Source: Scleroderma bovista (Eukaryota; Basidiomycota; Agaricomycetes; Boletales; Sclerodermataceae). Taken from it: DNA of 64,000 nt. This document shows positions 47,101 to 57,962 of the stretch, piece by piece; position 1 is the first letter of the stretch, and the number at the start of each line of letters is the position of its first letter. The position numbers and the translations under genes were made by a program. The DNA is taken from positions 248,001 through 312,000 of the forward strand of contig JAYMGJ010000157.1 of NCBI GenBank assembly GCA_037178675.1, read 5' to 3'. The notes below the pieces were generated by a model that had not been told where the DNA came from, did no database searches, and worked only from the letters and a program-made list of their open reading frames with translations.

Positions 47101-48988
47101 GGTTTCTACGCAAGATTAGCTTCGGACGAAAACCGTAGCAAGACAAAAACCTGCTCACAATCCCACACTTCTGCAATTTGGTAGCAGCAAAAAAATACCA
47201 CAACGCAGCTCTGCGTCTCATTTGTTTGCGGACACTCAGAAGTGCTGCATGCGCCAAAAGCAACCCGGATGGTGCTTCCTCTGCCTTAATATTGCCAGCA
47301 CGATTAGCTCCGTCCTTGGGTGAATAAGAGCATCGGAAGCTCACGTTAGCGGCTGCCAACACAAGCCATCGTTCCCCCTCCAGTATGTCACTAAGAAAGT
47401 CATTGGGAGTAATGCTAATTTCCCAACGAACAGAAAGCTTCAACGCTTGAAGCTGTGCTTGTGAAGGGGACTCCACAGAGGACGAATGCATGCTCGAGAG
47501 GCCCTGCGCGACATGTTGTGTTACTGCAGGCACTGCGGATAGTAGCATCGGTAATACGTCCTAAATTATGTAGATAATGTCAGCGTACTTCATAGGAGAT
47601 ACCAACATGACAAACCCAGCCGCCCTTCCCTTCCTTTCGAAATGACTCCCAGATGCCAATTGCAAGTTTGTAGTCGCCCAATATTGTTGCAAATTCGGCC
47701 AACCGTCGCTGCTGCGAGGGTGGAGGATGTGAGATACCTGGTCCAGACAAAGAAGTCTGCGATGCGTTGTAGGTGTGAGAGCGAGTTGGTAGGGATGAAA
47801 CTGAGGTGGAAGAGCCATGAACAGGAGCCTGTGGAGTTGCAGCTCCAGAGCCAAACAATCGACGAGTCGACGAGAACAAGCGAGACGGAAGCCGCCTGCT
47901 CGACGAGTATGCCTCGTTCCATTCCACTACACATTTCTCCATCCATGGGACCAGACTCATGACCACAAATTCTCGCGTGAATCGTGCCAATTTCTGGATA
48001 TCCTGTTCGCATATCCTCAGTGTATTTGGTGGCATATCGGGGAGCTCCCGCGAATTTGAAGGGCCAGCCGTTCTTGAGCCTTGGGTGTCATTTTGATCCT
48101 CGTCGAGGGACGAAGGCGGTAATCGAAGGGGAAGAGGAGGTACTAGCACGGGAGGTGGCAATGGAGATGGCAGGGAAAGAGGAAGAAGGTGCGCATGGAG
48201 CCCATGCTGTTTTTTGACGGCATTGAACAACGCCCCAGCTCTGGGAAAGTGCTACGTCAGCCATGCTGAGACAAGATTAGGGTCAAGCACACGTACTCCT
48301 CGTCAGACAAGGGCGAATTTTGAGGGTGGACGATAAGAGTGTAAACAAGATGCGTGGTGTCCACCCACGGCGGGAAGTCCAAAATACGCGAATGCAAAGT
48401 GGAGATCGCTTGCAGAGGATTCGGGGCCATAGTCGAGACGGCCAGAATGACTGCGATGATCACTTAATGCGATGGCTCACCACAGAATGGAACGCAGCAC
48501 TAACTCGACACGGGATGATTCCAGCCCTCGATCTTGGAGGGTACATTATCGGCTTCTGAACAACGCCGAAGTTCATCCCACCATGGTGACCTTGCACTGT
48601 CTCGGCCGGGTTTCTTCTCCATATCCTCTGTCCATTTGGCACACCGCTGATTTATCCGTTCACCGATCCAATCGAGTGTTCTAGTAGCACGCTGCTCCTC
48701 ATCCTCGCGGCATGCATTCTCGACATCTACCAGACTGGAAAACCGCAGGGCAAATGAACTGTGCGGCACTGTGACAAGGGTAGTCGTTCGCGTCGTGACT
48801 GTCCAAAGCTTGTGTTCGTGTGAGTGGGTGGCGAAATCCTGGTATCACGTACCTTGTGGTAAAGGGGAGAAAGACTGCAATATATCTTCCAGTGGTGGCA
48901 AGGAGGAAGCACGCAAGAGTTGCTCCAGGTCCGGTGAGGGGAGCACGCATATGTGGGGGCTCAAAGACGAAGGCAACGTAGGTGCCAT
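44153..48988 (-). CDS. TRS85: TRAPP III-specific subunit Trs85/TRAPPC8
   Basis: Directs the TRAPP guanine-exchange complex for Ypt1/Rab1 to autophagosome formation and Golgi sites. The start at 48988 gives MAPTLPSSLSPHICVLPSPD, then PPLEDILQSFSPLPQ. Next come a Trp-rich block (RTLDWIGERINQRCAKWTED, VPSKIEGWNHPVS), STMAPNPLQAISTLHSRILD and ALFNAVKKQHGLHAHLLPLS. Central signatures are ARFTREFVVMSLVPWMEKCV and QQRRLAEFATILGDYKLAIG. The second half is built of beta-sandwich segments such as LHNPLDTEVTLANLKLAIEA. The end is PLSKPNACVS with TAG at 44153-44155. Many introns. I considered TRAPPC9/Trs120; the RRLAEFATILGDYKLA block and N-terminus favour Trs85. Confidence 0.82.
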
Positions 48989-49168
48989 CGCGCAGTACGA
49001 CTCAGCAGCGACTTGGACACCAAGTACTAGGCCCTGCCTCAGGTTCTCACGCAAGAAGCAACGACTGCCAACGACTACTACTCATGCAACTTGTATGGCA
49101 AATATGTACATGTATGTGAATCATAATATAAACCTATCGATACAGCAGAGAGTGCGATGAAATTGGAG

Positions 49169-49840
49169 CTATGCTACTAGCATATGTTCCCAAGCACGAG
49201 TGGTCGCGAGGCCACTGGTGGTGTGGCACCGCCAACCAGGAGTTGGGGGGCCAGGTGGTGGTGGATAAGTAGTGGGATAGGCATCCGCCGCAGTGCAACC
49301 GTAATAACTGCGGTGGTATGGGGCACTGCCGCAATACAGCTGCTGTCGGAGGTACGACTGGCGGAGGAGCATATCCGCGTGTCTTTCTCGCTGCAACTGC
49401 TCCATTCTCTTGCGTTCTTCTCTTTCCTCCTTGATGGTTGTCACTTTGTCCTTGAGCATTGCAAAGAGCCCGCGCTTCTCATAGTGCGGGTGGTCATTGA
49501 GATCTGGCATGCTTTTGTCCGGAAACGCGATGTTGGGAAGTAGTAGCGAAGCGCCTTGCTTGCCACCACTGAATGAGTGTCGACGTTCAGGTTTCTCCCT
49601 ATACGGCGGAGGATCCGTCAACTCGCAGCCAGACAGTTTGTCCGCTGGGCCGATTTGTGGGTTCTGTTCGTCCGCATATGGGTGTACCCAAGTCGCTCGG
49701 GGTGGTACTGTCCTAGTGTCAACCTGCATTTTTCAGGGCTGCCACGACAGGACAGGGGTAAGTGAACTCACCCAATAGTTATGGTCGTGGATGGGGTCGT
49801 ATTTCTCGATCCATCCGTCGGGCAGAGGCAGCTTAGACAT
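49169..49840 (-). CDS. WW-domain protein with proline-rich C-terminus
   Basis: The start at 49840 gives MSKLPLPDGWIEKYDPIHDH, then NYW; after an intron it continues VDTRTVPPRATWVHPYADEQ. This is a WW domain: the first Trp is in DGW, the aromatic pair is YW, and the closing Trp-x-x-Pro is TWVHP. It should bind Pro-rich ligands. A charged helix follows, MLKDKVTTIKEEREERKRME. The tail is Tyr/Pro-rich (YPPPPGPPTPG). About 210 residues. Upstream in-frame Met codons exist (MAMRQM, near 49920), but the WW domain at the very N-terminus is common in this fungal group. The function is not known. Confidence 0.75.
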
Positions 49841-50183
49841 GACGATGAGATAGTGGGGTTGACTGAGGATCACGTTTTTATACGCGCTTGCACAGTGCTG
49901 CATTTGTCGCATCGCCATATGTGCTGGCCAGTGCACAGCCCGCCGGTCTTTGGCGTTGTATTCGCCATTGTTCACCAGAATTTTCGTCCATGCACTGGCC
50001 AATGACTAAAAATTCATTATCATTAACATACAACCCGAATATCAGTGTAGACATGTTAGCTAATAGTAGCCTGTGGAGCAGTGGAACTCAGCAAAACAAG
50101 AACCCGCATCCTTTAGTATATCGCGCCGCCACCTCCTCGCCATCTGTCAAAGCGTGTCCAGTCCTGCCAAAATCGTATTGGTA
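49841..50183. other. Intergenic, 343 bp, upstream of the WW-domain gene
   Basis: Lies between two minus-strand genes. The reading frame of the WW gene stays open upstream to about 50002, but the sequence (HMAMRQMQHCASAYKNVILS) resembles no domain I know and is treated as 5' UTR. Otherwise nothing was recognised. Confidence 0.4.
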
Positions 50184-50918
50184 TCAATGATGCGTCCGCA
50201 GGAACTTGATAATCGCCTGGATCTCCTGGACCTTCTGTTCTGTCGGCATCTAAAAGCAGTATGAAGTGAGTGGACCGAACAAAAGAGAGTAGTTACTACG
50301 AACCTGGAAGAACCTGTGCATTTGTCTCCTGTGTTCCTCACTGACAGCCCTCCGTCGTGCGATCTCATCCACAAATTCTCCCACATCATCGCCAACCCGC
50401 AGGTCCTCTGAAACACCAACATGTGGCTGAGACTCCTGCTCAGGAGGCCATGCTCCTGTGATCCCCCATTCGTCAGAGTTGCGTTCCGCCATGGCCCAGG
50501 GCTCGGCTGTGCCCCATCCCTTGTCCTCTGCAATACATCGCTCTTCAGAACCATGTTTAGCCATGCCCCATTCCTCCTGTATGCCCCATCCCTGGTCCTG
50601 TTCATCCCAACACATCTGCGTGGCGTCGGAAACAGACCTCGGCGTTTTCTGTCGGGCCCCCAACAAATTCCACACGTCGTTGGTCGTTCTCCACCCTCCA
50701 CCCTCCTCCATCTTATCTAGGAACTCCTCCAGTCTAAGCTCCTCGCCCCGTTCTGCTGCATCCACAGCTTGACGCCAGAATGGGACGAGATCGAAGACAT
50801 GGTCGATGTGAGTGAACATCCCCCAATGACGAAGCCGTTCGGACGTGAGACGATGTTCCGGACCAGTCTTCCCAACGGCATTATCAGGGTTGTCAGCTGT
50901 CATAGCACGCCAATGCAT
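50184..50918 (-). CDS. Orphan protein with duplicated Trp-Gly-rich 24-residue repeat
   Basis: Starts MHWRAMTADNPDNAVGKTGP at 50918; an upstream exon is possible because a CTGCAG acceptor-like site lies just before it. The N-terminal half is a helical segment, RLRHWGMFTHIDHVFDLVPF and WRQAVDAAERGEELRLEEFL. Then come two tandem 24-residue units beginning GWGIQEEWGMAK and GWGTAEPWAMAE, rich in GW/WG in an acidic setting. The C-terminus reads ARRRAVSEEHRRQMHRFFQ; an intron follows, then MPTEQKVQEIQAIIKFLRTH, H and TGA at 50184-50186. About 230 residues. No family was recognised; GW/WG repeats are known to bind Argonaute proteins, which is only a possibility here. Confidence 0.65.
50448..50591 (-). 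repeat. Diverged 72-bp tandem duplication encoding the GW repeat
   Basis: The two units are 50591-50520 and 50519-50448. Both open with GGATGGGGC on the coding strand and share the GCCATG spacing on the plus strand (50488 and 50560, exactly 72 bp apart). The units are 24 codons each, so the duplication kept frame, and they have since diverged. Confidence 0.7.
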
Positions 50919-51229
50919 CGTTCCCTCATTTCGGTCTGCAGTCTTGGGATTTGAATACAACTGCTTTTCACGGGGGCTTGAAGGACAGCGCGCATCACCT
51001 TGTGAAGGTATATGGCAGGTGTAAGGTTGCAGTGTAGTGGATCAATCTATGCATACCTTGAGTTCTCTTGAACATCCCTTCAACTAGAGGATGCAGTGAA
51101 GCACCGAAACTAGACACCTCTGGGAACAACTGCAGATCTAGTATTTATGTATCGGTACGTTTGTTTCCACGGAGCTGCGCAAGGTAATAGAACTACAAAT
51201 TATATAATAATGTCGCTAAAATAACACTA
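50919..51229. other. Intergenic, 311 bp, upstream of the GW-repeat gene
   Basis: Between the GW-repeat gene and the stop of the LCCL gene, both on the minus strand. It may hold an undetected first exon of the GW-repeat gene as well as its promoter. An AT-rich patch lies near 51190-51210. Nothing else was recognised. Confidence 0.35.
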
Positions 51230-53296
51230 CTACGAGGGTCCCGGAAGTGAATCAACCCATGTTCCGTTCGGCCACAATATTGCAGGCATCGTAAAGTCAC
51301 TTGCAAAGTCACCACTCGTGTACTTTCCCATCAATCGAATGAGCCATTTGAAAGGAACACGAAGAAAAAAAGCTCACAGCTAGTCTAAAGAAGTGGGGGA
51401 GTCTGGCATCCAATCCAGCGAGCGAATAGTTCAGAGCATTTCCTGCGTATCGTTCGACGTCGTCTATGAGAAGGGAGAACCCATCCCAGCCTTGTGCGAA
51501 AAGCTCATTGGGAATATCCCTCCAGAATATTGTCTGGTTCGCGAGCGCAATCGAAGCATTGTAAGTCGTCGAGTTTGTTAGGAATGCAGGCAACGGAGAT
51601 CCCGTTGGTCCATCGCGTGCGAGCTAGTATAATGTTCCATATTCAACTGTTAAACAACGGGGATGAAGACAAACTCACATCCACTGCTGTTTGGAGGATG
51701 GGGTCAAATCCGAAGGCGGCAATGCCATTCAGGAACATCCCGATCAGGAAACCCTGATAAATCGCAGAAGGTCGAGTGGGAAACCCAGTACCGGGCAGTA
51801 AGACCATCGATATAACATAGTGATGTAAACGGAAATGGAGGCCCGGTAGAAATGCGAGTGCCATAATAGCCAATCCGCCAGCGACATACCATCCAAGGTA
51901 CCAGGGGAGCCAGCCCGTCTTTCGAATGACCCGCATCTGGTTCAAAACAAACACAAAAACGATCAGAACTATGATAACCAAGGCAATTACCCCTCCTGGT
52001 CGCTGTGAGATATCCGTAGCAGTTAGACGGTCAATCGGTATCTTTGCAGCGGTGAGATTGGTGAGAACCCCGACCCAGTAGGGTGGCAAGTACCATATCA
52101 TTGCCTCGAGAGGTGCATCCCTGAACGTTGGCATAGTAAAACGGACTGCTATCCTCCAAAAGGCATATCCAACGAAAAGGGTCGGCAGAAAGGCACCGAA
52201 AGCCACATCTAATGGCGGAGGAGTTTTTTGAGGTTGCGAGAAGAGCGCAACATGCCAAAATCCAATGCAAATCAAGAACCAATATAGCACTGCAGCTTTG
52301 GGACGGAAGACAACAAACAGGAGGCAAGTTACCAGGATATTGACGGCAAGTGCAACATTATGGAGGTCTGTACATTGTCCCAATTCGTTATTAGTAGACA
52401 GTCGGTAAGACATCGGGAATACAGAAGGGAAGCCGACGGAAGCCAGGCCGAACGCAGTGGCCGGCACATAGTCGGTGAAGTTCCCAACGAGGTTCGCGGT
52501 TGCACAGCCACCCATTGAGTTTCCGATGAGACCGCTGTGTGGAACTTGATCAACTACACAACTTGCTGCCGAAGGGATTGAACTTACGCATGAATTGCAG
52601 AGGCACAAAGGAAACTGTCTGCACGATAAGTTTGCTGGATGTCCCCACCACCGACCAGTAATGGTACGAAATTGATTTCCACGTTACCCACAATGCGTGG
52701 GTTTTGCAGTACAACGGAGCTGCATCCGGAAAGGCACCGAAAGTTTAGAGAGTAATTTGTAAAGGGGGCGCAGGACTCTCCGTTCGCGCCGCAACCTGCA
52801 TTCTCAGTCCAGAATACCGACGTGCAATCAGCCAAGGACGATGCAGGGGTGAGGTACCACTGAGATCGGACCAGAAAAATTGAAGCAACGAGGTAAATGA
52901 CAATGAAGATAGTGAACAGAAGACCAGAAGTGAATGGACGTGTGAGATGCAAGATTGTGGATTCAATTGAAAGGGTGATCGCGTGGCCTCTGAACGTATA
53001 CGAGCGATTAAGGAGTGGCAATGGATCTGGAAATGCAACCCGTTAACCCCAAAGCTTCAAGGGGAGCGACACCTACTGGGAAGGTCAATCTTTGGTCTGG
53101 GGCCGCGGATGTATCTCAGAACTCCGGAACTCTTTGCATATAGATGGGGAAACAGGGTTCTCAACGTGTGTTTGATCCTGGAGAGGGGAGCCGCCCTCGT
53201 TGAGGTCTCTCCGCCTAATTCTGCCTTCAGATAGGCTGTACGGTCAGTCGTGCTCACGCGAGTAGACGAGGTAGTGGGTCTAGGGTCGCACTCCAT
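51230..53296 (-). CDS. LCCL-domain multi-pass membrane protein
   Basis: Starts MECDPRPTTSSTRVSTTDRT at 53296. The N-terminal exon ends LRYIRGPRPKIDLPNPLPLL after splicing, followed by the first membrane helix, TSGLLFTIFIVIYLVASIFL. The LCCL domain follows: ADCTSVFWTENAGCGANGES, CAPFTNYSLNFRCLSGC with its Cys pattern, then GNVEINFVPLLVGGGD and ADSFLCASAIHAG. Further helices are NVALAVNILVTCLLFVVF, VIALVIIVLIVFVFVLNQ, GGLAIMALAFLPG and others, about eight in all. A lumenal segment and the end MPAILWPNGTWVDSLPGPS close it; TAG is at 51230-51232. This architecture is common in fungi; the function is unknown, and extracellular LCCL domains may bind lipopolysaccharide-like ligands. Confidence 0.85.
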
Positions 53297-53599
53297 CGCG
53301 CCTGTACTAGGTAGAAACCGACGGATAAGCTCGGGAGTCAGAGTAGTTGTCTTGAGAATTCATGGGAGCGGACGATGACCACTTGAGAAAATTGAAATAT
53401 ATTAGGGTGCAGAGCCCCCTAGCGTTGTCCTACGTCAGAGGAACCCGTGCCTGACAACGTGAATCTCAGGATCAAATGAGCAGCACCTGGGCCACATGCT
53501 TGTAGTACCAAAGCGACAAGTCCTCTACTGCAAACTCATCCAAGGTAGTTAACAGACATAGTTTTGCCCCGCTGGAGTACAATTAGTCAATATAGATTC
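53297..53599. other. Intergenic, 303 bp, upstream of the LCCL gene
   Basis: Between two minus-strand genes: the LCCL promoter and the 3' end of the next gene. No element was recognised. Confidence 0.4.
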
Positions 53600-54283
53600 T
53601 TATCCATGTTGATGTTTCTCACAGTAGTTGTATATGAGGCGAATGCGGACAGGGCCATCCTTCTTTCCTGACGAGGTGAGAACGATGCGTCTGACGTGTT
53701 TCCTCTGGCCGTTGATGAGCTCGAAACCCCAAGTCTGTTCAACGAAGCGTTGGCTGCGTCGTAGAGTTTCCATTTAAGGACATACCTGCTCTGCCTTCCA
53801 TTTATATCCAGAGGTGTTGACCGCCGTGTCGTTCCATGCAATGAAGTAGACAACGCCATCTGCAAGCGTGTCCTCCGTCCATCCAGTCTTGAGAAACTCG
53901 TCCTCGATCTCCTCTAGCGCTGGCACCCTGCGCGCTTTTAAGGTATACAGGCCGAAGACGTCATCATATTGGCGCTCCTGGAAATCTAGGACGTGGTTGT
54001 CACTGGTACCAGGAATACCGCCAGAAAGCTTCTCGTCAATTTCAATGCATTCCACGCCAGTATCGTCCGTGTGATGTTTGATAATGAGTGTCAAAGTGAA
54101 CACAGAGACAGCACGCCGCTTAAACCAGGACATGCCCTGGAGACGAAGCAGCTCATCAGTACTGTCGCTGAGCTGCTTGTCCTGTTGATCTGTGAGCTGA
54201 AATCAGGTTGGATTTGCGACATCACCAACTGAGACAAATATGCCACTGAGGTTCTTGGTATTCACTTCGGATGGTGCAGCCAT
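53600..54283 (-). CDS. Fungal orphan with beta-rich, possibly lipocalin-like fold
   Basis: The start at 54283 gives MAAPSEVNTKNLSGIF; splicing leads to LTDQQDKQLSDSTDELLRLQ, GMSWFKRRAVSVFTLTLIIK, HHTDDTGVECIEIDEKLSGG and IPGTSDNHVLDFQERQYDDV. A middle part with EIEDEFLKTGWTEDTLADGV follows. The last exon is TWGFELINGQRKHVRRIVLT, with VRIRLIYNYCEKHQHG before TAA at 53600-53602. Alternating polar and hydrophobic strands and the LS-DTDE-LRLQG-SW opening resemble a conserved fungal family that I remember as lipid-binding-like, but the fold call is an inference. About 185 residues. The first intron would be only 39 nt, the shortest in the window, so that junction is less sure. Confidence 0.65.
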
Positions 54284-54483
54284 GGTTTTCTGGAAAGAGT
54301 GACGCGAAATCACCCGGTTGGCGATTTGCATTAAGTACTTCCCCCCCCTGGTCTGTGCTGTCTGTTACATCTTTGTCTATGCCCAGCAAAGCGTTTGAAA
54401 TGCGAACACAAGTCGCCCTGAGTGCTGAATATGCCACACGAGACAGAACACAAACCCAGTACCTGTATCAACCATCGTGCTTG

Positions 54484-55098
54484 TCAACCTTCTTTTGGCG
54501 GGAATACCGTGACAACTCTCCATACCGCATCCTTACCCCGTTCCCAAGCCTGAGGCCCTCGAGATTCCTCTCCTCCGAACTCCACCATAAGCCCATCTTT
54601 GGACCACTCACACCATATGTTGATTGAACCCGAGAGCGGACCAGCACCACCACCTTTCCGAGAAGGTTCTCCTAACCAGCTGACAAGCTCTTTTCCAGTG
54701 GTGTTTGCAGCTATGCTGATGGTGGACGGCAGTGAGTGTCGACCACCCAAAGACGCGTCTAGAAGTATTTCCAGGGGTAGCAAGGGGTATGATGAGAAGA
54801 TGCGGCTTAGTGTCCCCGGGTTTGCATTGCCATTATACACGTCAATGCCTTCCAGACTCAACTGTTCATCTTTGAGCTGCTCGCGCTTTTGCCCGACCGT
54901 GGGCTTGTAGCCCGGCTGCGGTGCGAACTGTAGGCTGATGCCAAGCCTGTAGTAATTGAAGTAGACCACGTCTGGGTACACCTTCACCTCTGGCACAAGT
55001 GCATCAGTGACGGAGACGTGTTGAGCGACTGTCGCAAGATAATTAACGATGTTGTCTGCCGATGGGGTGCTGCCCAGAAGGTCTTTGATGATAATCAT
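54484..55098 (-). CDS. Uncharacterised single-exon protein, 204 residues
   Basis: The start at 55098 gives MIIIKDLLGSTPSADNIVNY; then LATVAQHVSVTDALVPEVKV, YPDVVYFNYYRLGISLQFAP, EQLSLEGIDVYNGNANPG and a C-terminal part with SINIWCEWSKDGLMVEFGG and WRVVTVFPPKEG, TGA at 54484-54486. The order of strands around YFNYYRLGISLQF looks like a compact alpha/beta protein. It has no signal peptide or membrane segment. I do not recognise the family. The unbroken frame with ordinary composition and its position 99 bp from the divergent seipin gene make it a likely real gene. Confidence 0.65.
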   Translation of the reverse strand: MIIIKDLLGSTPSADNIVNYLATVAQHVSVTDALVPEVKVYPDVVYFNYYRLGISLQFAPQPGYKPTVGQKREQLKDEQLSLEGIDVYNGNANPGTLSRIFSSYPLLPLEILLDASLGGRHSLPSTISIAANTTGKELVSWLGEPSRKGGGAGPLSGSINIWCEWSKDGLMVEFGGEESRGPQAWERGKDAVWRVVTVFPPKEG

Positions 55099-55197
55099 TC
55101 AAGTCTTCAATGAAGAGGATAGAAGGAATATGCACGTGATTCACCCAAGCGCTACATTACAAAATATTGGTCAAGCTCAAGGACGCACCACCCCGAG
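55099..55197. promoter_or_regulatory. 99-bp divergent promoter, orphan / seipin
   Basis: Only 99 bp separate the ATG codons of the minus-strand orphan (55098) and seipin (55198). The core promoters must overlap. No motif was assigned. Confidence 0.4.
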
Positions 55198-56448
55198 ATG
55201 GCGTCGTCGTTCAAGGCTGAGCCGGACGATGGAAAGGTTGATCTATCGTCTCCTTCTTCCCCGTCGGACGATTCTCCCTTTACGCTCCCTGCGTCTGTAT
55301 TGCTGTTCATTCGCCTTTTTCGACCCGTGGCACCTCAGCTCGTGCCTCTGTTCGTCTTACTGACACTGATTCCTATTATTGTATCCCTTTCTCTATTCTC
55401 TGGATGTTACGTTTGGAAGAGTGTAGCAGTGGGGTGGCAGACCGAGGTTTTTCTGCAGTACGGGTAGGTTGACCCTTTGATTCGATGAAGAACTCCTGAG
55501 GTCATTGTCCTCTGCTACAGCGACGGAACTCCTCCATACGCAGAGTTTTCTCTGCCTCAGCTCTCTGCAAGCCAGCCTTACGACGTGTCCCTCCACTTAG
55601 TGATACCGCCATCTGATTCCAACTACGACCTGGGGAACTTCATGGCCTCTCTGACTCTGGCAACACCCTCTAACAAGACTCTCGCTACCGTGAGGAGACC
55701 AGTATGTATTTTTGAGATCATATTTGTGCGTCGGTTCCTTACACATTTTTTCAGGCTATCGTCCTACCTCCACGGAAGCGTCATTTTTTGTCTTCACACC
55801 CATCATTAATCAACCTGGACATCTTCCTCTTGACCTCGTTTGTTCCTGGAACTTCTAAGGTCAGTGCACGAGTAGAACTGGGCCGCCGCGACGAATGGAG
55901 GAAGCTTGGCCGTGGAGAGGCTCGGGAATTGAGTGTCATAACGGCCTCCCTTAAGGGGACAGTCCTGCACAAGGGTATCCGGTATGTTTGCCCGCCACCT
56001 ATCTGTGCATCCCTGTGGAGGGCTGACTAGCAATATTTAGGGGGCTTGTATCACGCTTCCCAATTACCTTCGCAGCCATATCCTCTACATCTTTCTTTGT
56101 GGTGTCAATGCTGGTGCTCGCCGCATGTCTTCTGCCTACTATCAAATGGCGCCTTCCTAGTGAGGAACAAGCAGTGATTCCATCGCATCCACCCAGGAAG
56201 ACATCGAGAGAAGGGAAAACGTTCCGTTCTCGAAAACGACAACGGGTGGTCTACCCCGGGGAAAGTCGTTCGCAGAGCAGCGTTCGTGTACCACATACCT
56301 ACCCCTGAGTTCCACTGATTTCCTTCTGAATCTATAGGCCTACAAAATGGAAGATGTTCCTGTTGACATTCCAGCCTCGCATGACGAGCGATCTCTCAGA
56401 CGACGACGCTCTCGGACGTCCGACACATTTTATGATTCCGACAGTTAG
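55198..56448 (+). CDS. SEI1: Seipin (lipid-droplet biogenesis protein)
   Basis: Seipin sits at ER-lipid droplet contacts and controls droplet size. Starts MASSFKAEPDDGKVDLSSPS. The first membrane helix is PLFVLLTLIPIIVSLSLFSG. The lumenal beta-sandwich includes TPPYAEFSLPQLSASQPYDV, SLHLVIPPSDSNYDLGNFMA and SLTLATPSNKTLATVRRP, the seipin core. Further exons read LSSHPSLINLDIFLLTSFVP and LVSRFPITFAAISSTSFFVV, whose helix continues SMLVLAACLLPTIKW. The cytosolic tail is basic; a last splice adds AYKMEDVPVDIPASHDERSL and a C-terminus ending TFYDSDS with TAG at 56446-56448. Skipping that splice would stop the protein at VRVPHTYP. About 350 residues. Confidence 0.85.
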
Positions 56449-56812
56449 GCGACCCCGTCACTGTTTCACCTAATTTGTCCAGTGCCATCTTCCATTTGCA
56501 TGTGATTGTCCCGCCTTCCACGTTCCTCATGTTTTGTCGGAATATGGAATGCGCGATGAGTTTGCCCCCTTCTTTTTGATTGGAGGTGTTATTCCTGCTA
56601 TGCTTATCTCGTGGTATGTATGTAATAGGATGTATGATGCGCCAGTTGTGAGTCGTCACCTTTTCTGCGGTCAATCAGGATCATTGAGTGTCTATTTTCA
56701 AGTTGGCCCATGAGTGAGCCTACCGATAAGTGCAGTTTGGGGTATCGTTTTGCCAATACAGTGGACTAGCTCCAACAGAAAGCACCCAGGTCACGCTGTC
56801 TTATATGTCCAG
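56449..56812. other. Intergenic, 364 bp, between convergent genes
   Basis: 3' UTRs of seipin and the SH3BGR-like gene. No coding pattern or repeat was recognised. Confidence 0.5.
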
Positions 56813-57794
56813 TTATCTATCATCCCGTGCAACTTTCTTCACGCTTTCCTTCTCCACGCTTTGTGTACATCTCCTTCCATCCTTCTTTGCATCAACCTCT
56901 GCCCTGGGTGAACCTTCCACCTCTAGTTTGTCTGGCTTCGAAGAGGCAACATCCCCGCCGAGACTTCTCACCATATCAGCTGCATCATCACCGCCCAGTC
57001 CAAGCTCTTCTACAAGCCTCCTTAGCTCATCATCCGTGGTTCTTACTCCTTGGAGTCCAAATCCCTGCAACTCAGATCCGATATCAAAATCATTCTGTTT
57101 GTTGACCAATTTAACAGGTGTGTTTGGGTCTTTTGGGAATATGATTGGCTTGTGGTGCTCCGGCGTCATCTGTGAAACTGGCACAGCGCCTGGCACTCCA
57201 ACAGGTTTGACGGCGGGAGGAGGCCGGTCTTCGTCCACGACGGCGTTCCATGTTTCTTTGAGCCTGAGGAATGCGTCAAGTTCGCCGTATTCAACGGCTT
57301 CCTCGCTGAGAGGTGCACAAATTAGTGAATGTCAGATTTGAACGAATGAATGTGTATTTACAACGCATCGAAGTCCTGCATATCGAATTATCCGTCAATG
57401 TAGCACAGGAGTAAGGTCGAGGTTACATACACCTGGGTACCTGCCCCCGACGAGGATCCCTGGCAGCTGTTGCTTGCCTGAAATGGTTCATACTTGACTT
57501 GAGAGTTAGGATGACTCTTGAGGGGAAACTCCATACCGAGAGGAGCCTTTCGCTTCCACAATCTCTTGGCCTCTTCGTCACAAGCCAAGTCGTAGGATGT
57601 GTATGGGATCTTCTTGATCTGCAGGATCCGTAAGATGTACTCTGTCCCAGTTCATTGATTAGATTGTAACATGATGTCGCTTCAGTCCACACCAAGGCCC
57701 ATTGGGAAAGGTCAGCTACCTCACCTTGATGCTTCCTCAGCTCCGGCTGAGATGCTATGGTCGTGAGGAAGAGTTGGATGGGTGGGGAGGGCAT
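56813..57794 (-). CDS. SH3BGR-like, thioredoxin-fold protein
   Basis: The start at 57794 gives MPSPPIQLFLTTIASQPELR, KHQ; then EYILRILQIKKIPYTSYDLA and CDEEAKRLWKRKAPL. Splicing leads to GKQQLPGILVGGRYPG, an 11-nt micro-exon (57375-57365) giving DFDA, and EEAVEYGELDAFLRLKETWN. This is the SH3BGR/glutaredoxin-like fold with the LPGIL-cis-Pro-type loop but without a CxxC active site, so it probably binds partners and does not reduce disulfides. The C-terminal exon is disordered with PEHHKPIIFPKDPNTPVKLV and an acidic helical block DDELRRLVEELGLGGDDAAD. TAA is at 56813-56815. It diverges from the LMW phosphatase. Confidence 0.8.
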
Positions 57795-57962
57795 GGCTTG
57801 AGTATAAGAGGTTTGAGATCCGTTGTGGTGGTTACGATGGGTTACATCGTGGTAAGTCAAACTAGTAAACGGTTGCAGGACATTTCGTGGTTACCGAAAA
57901 CTTCTTTTTCAGGACATTCAACCCTCAGTTGCCTCCTGGAGAGTCGAGACTACATCACTCCC

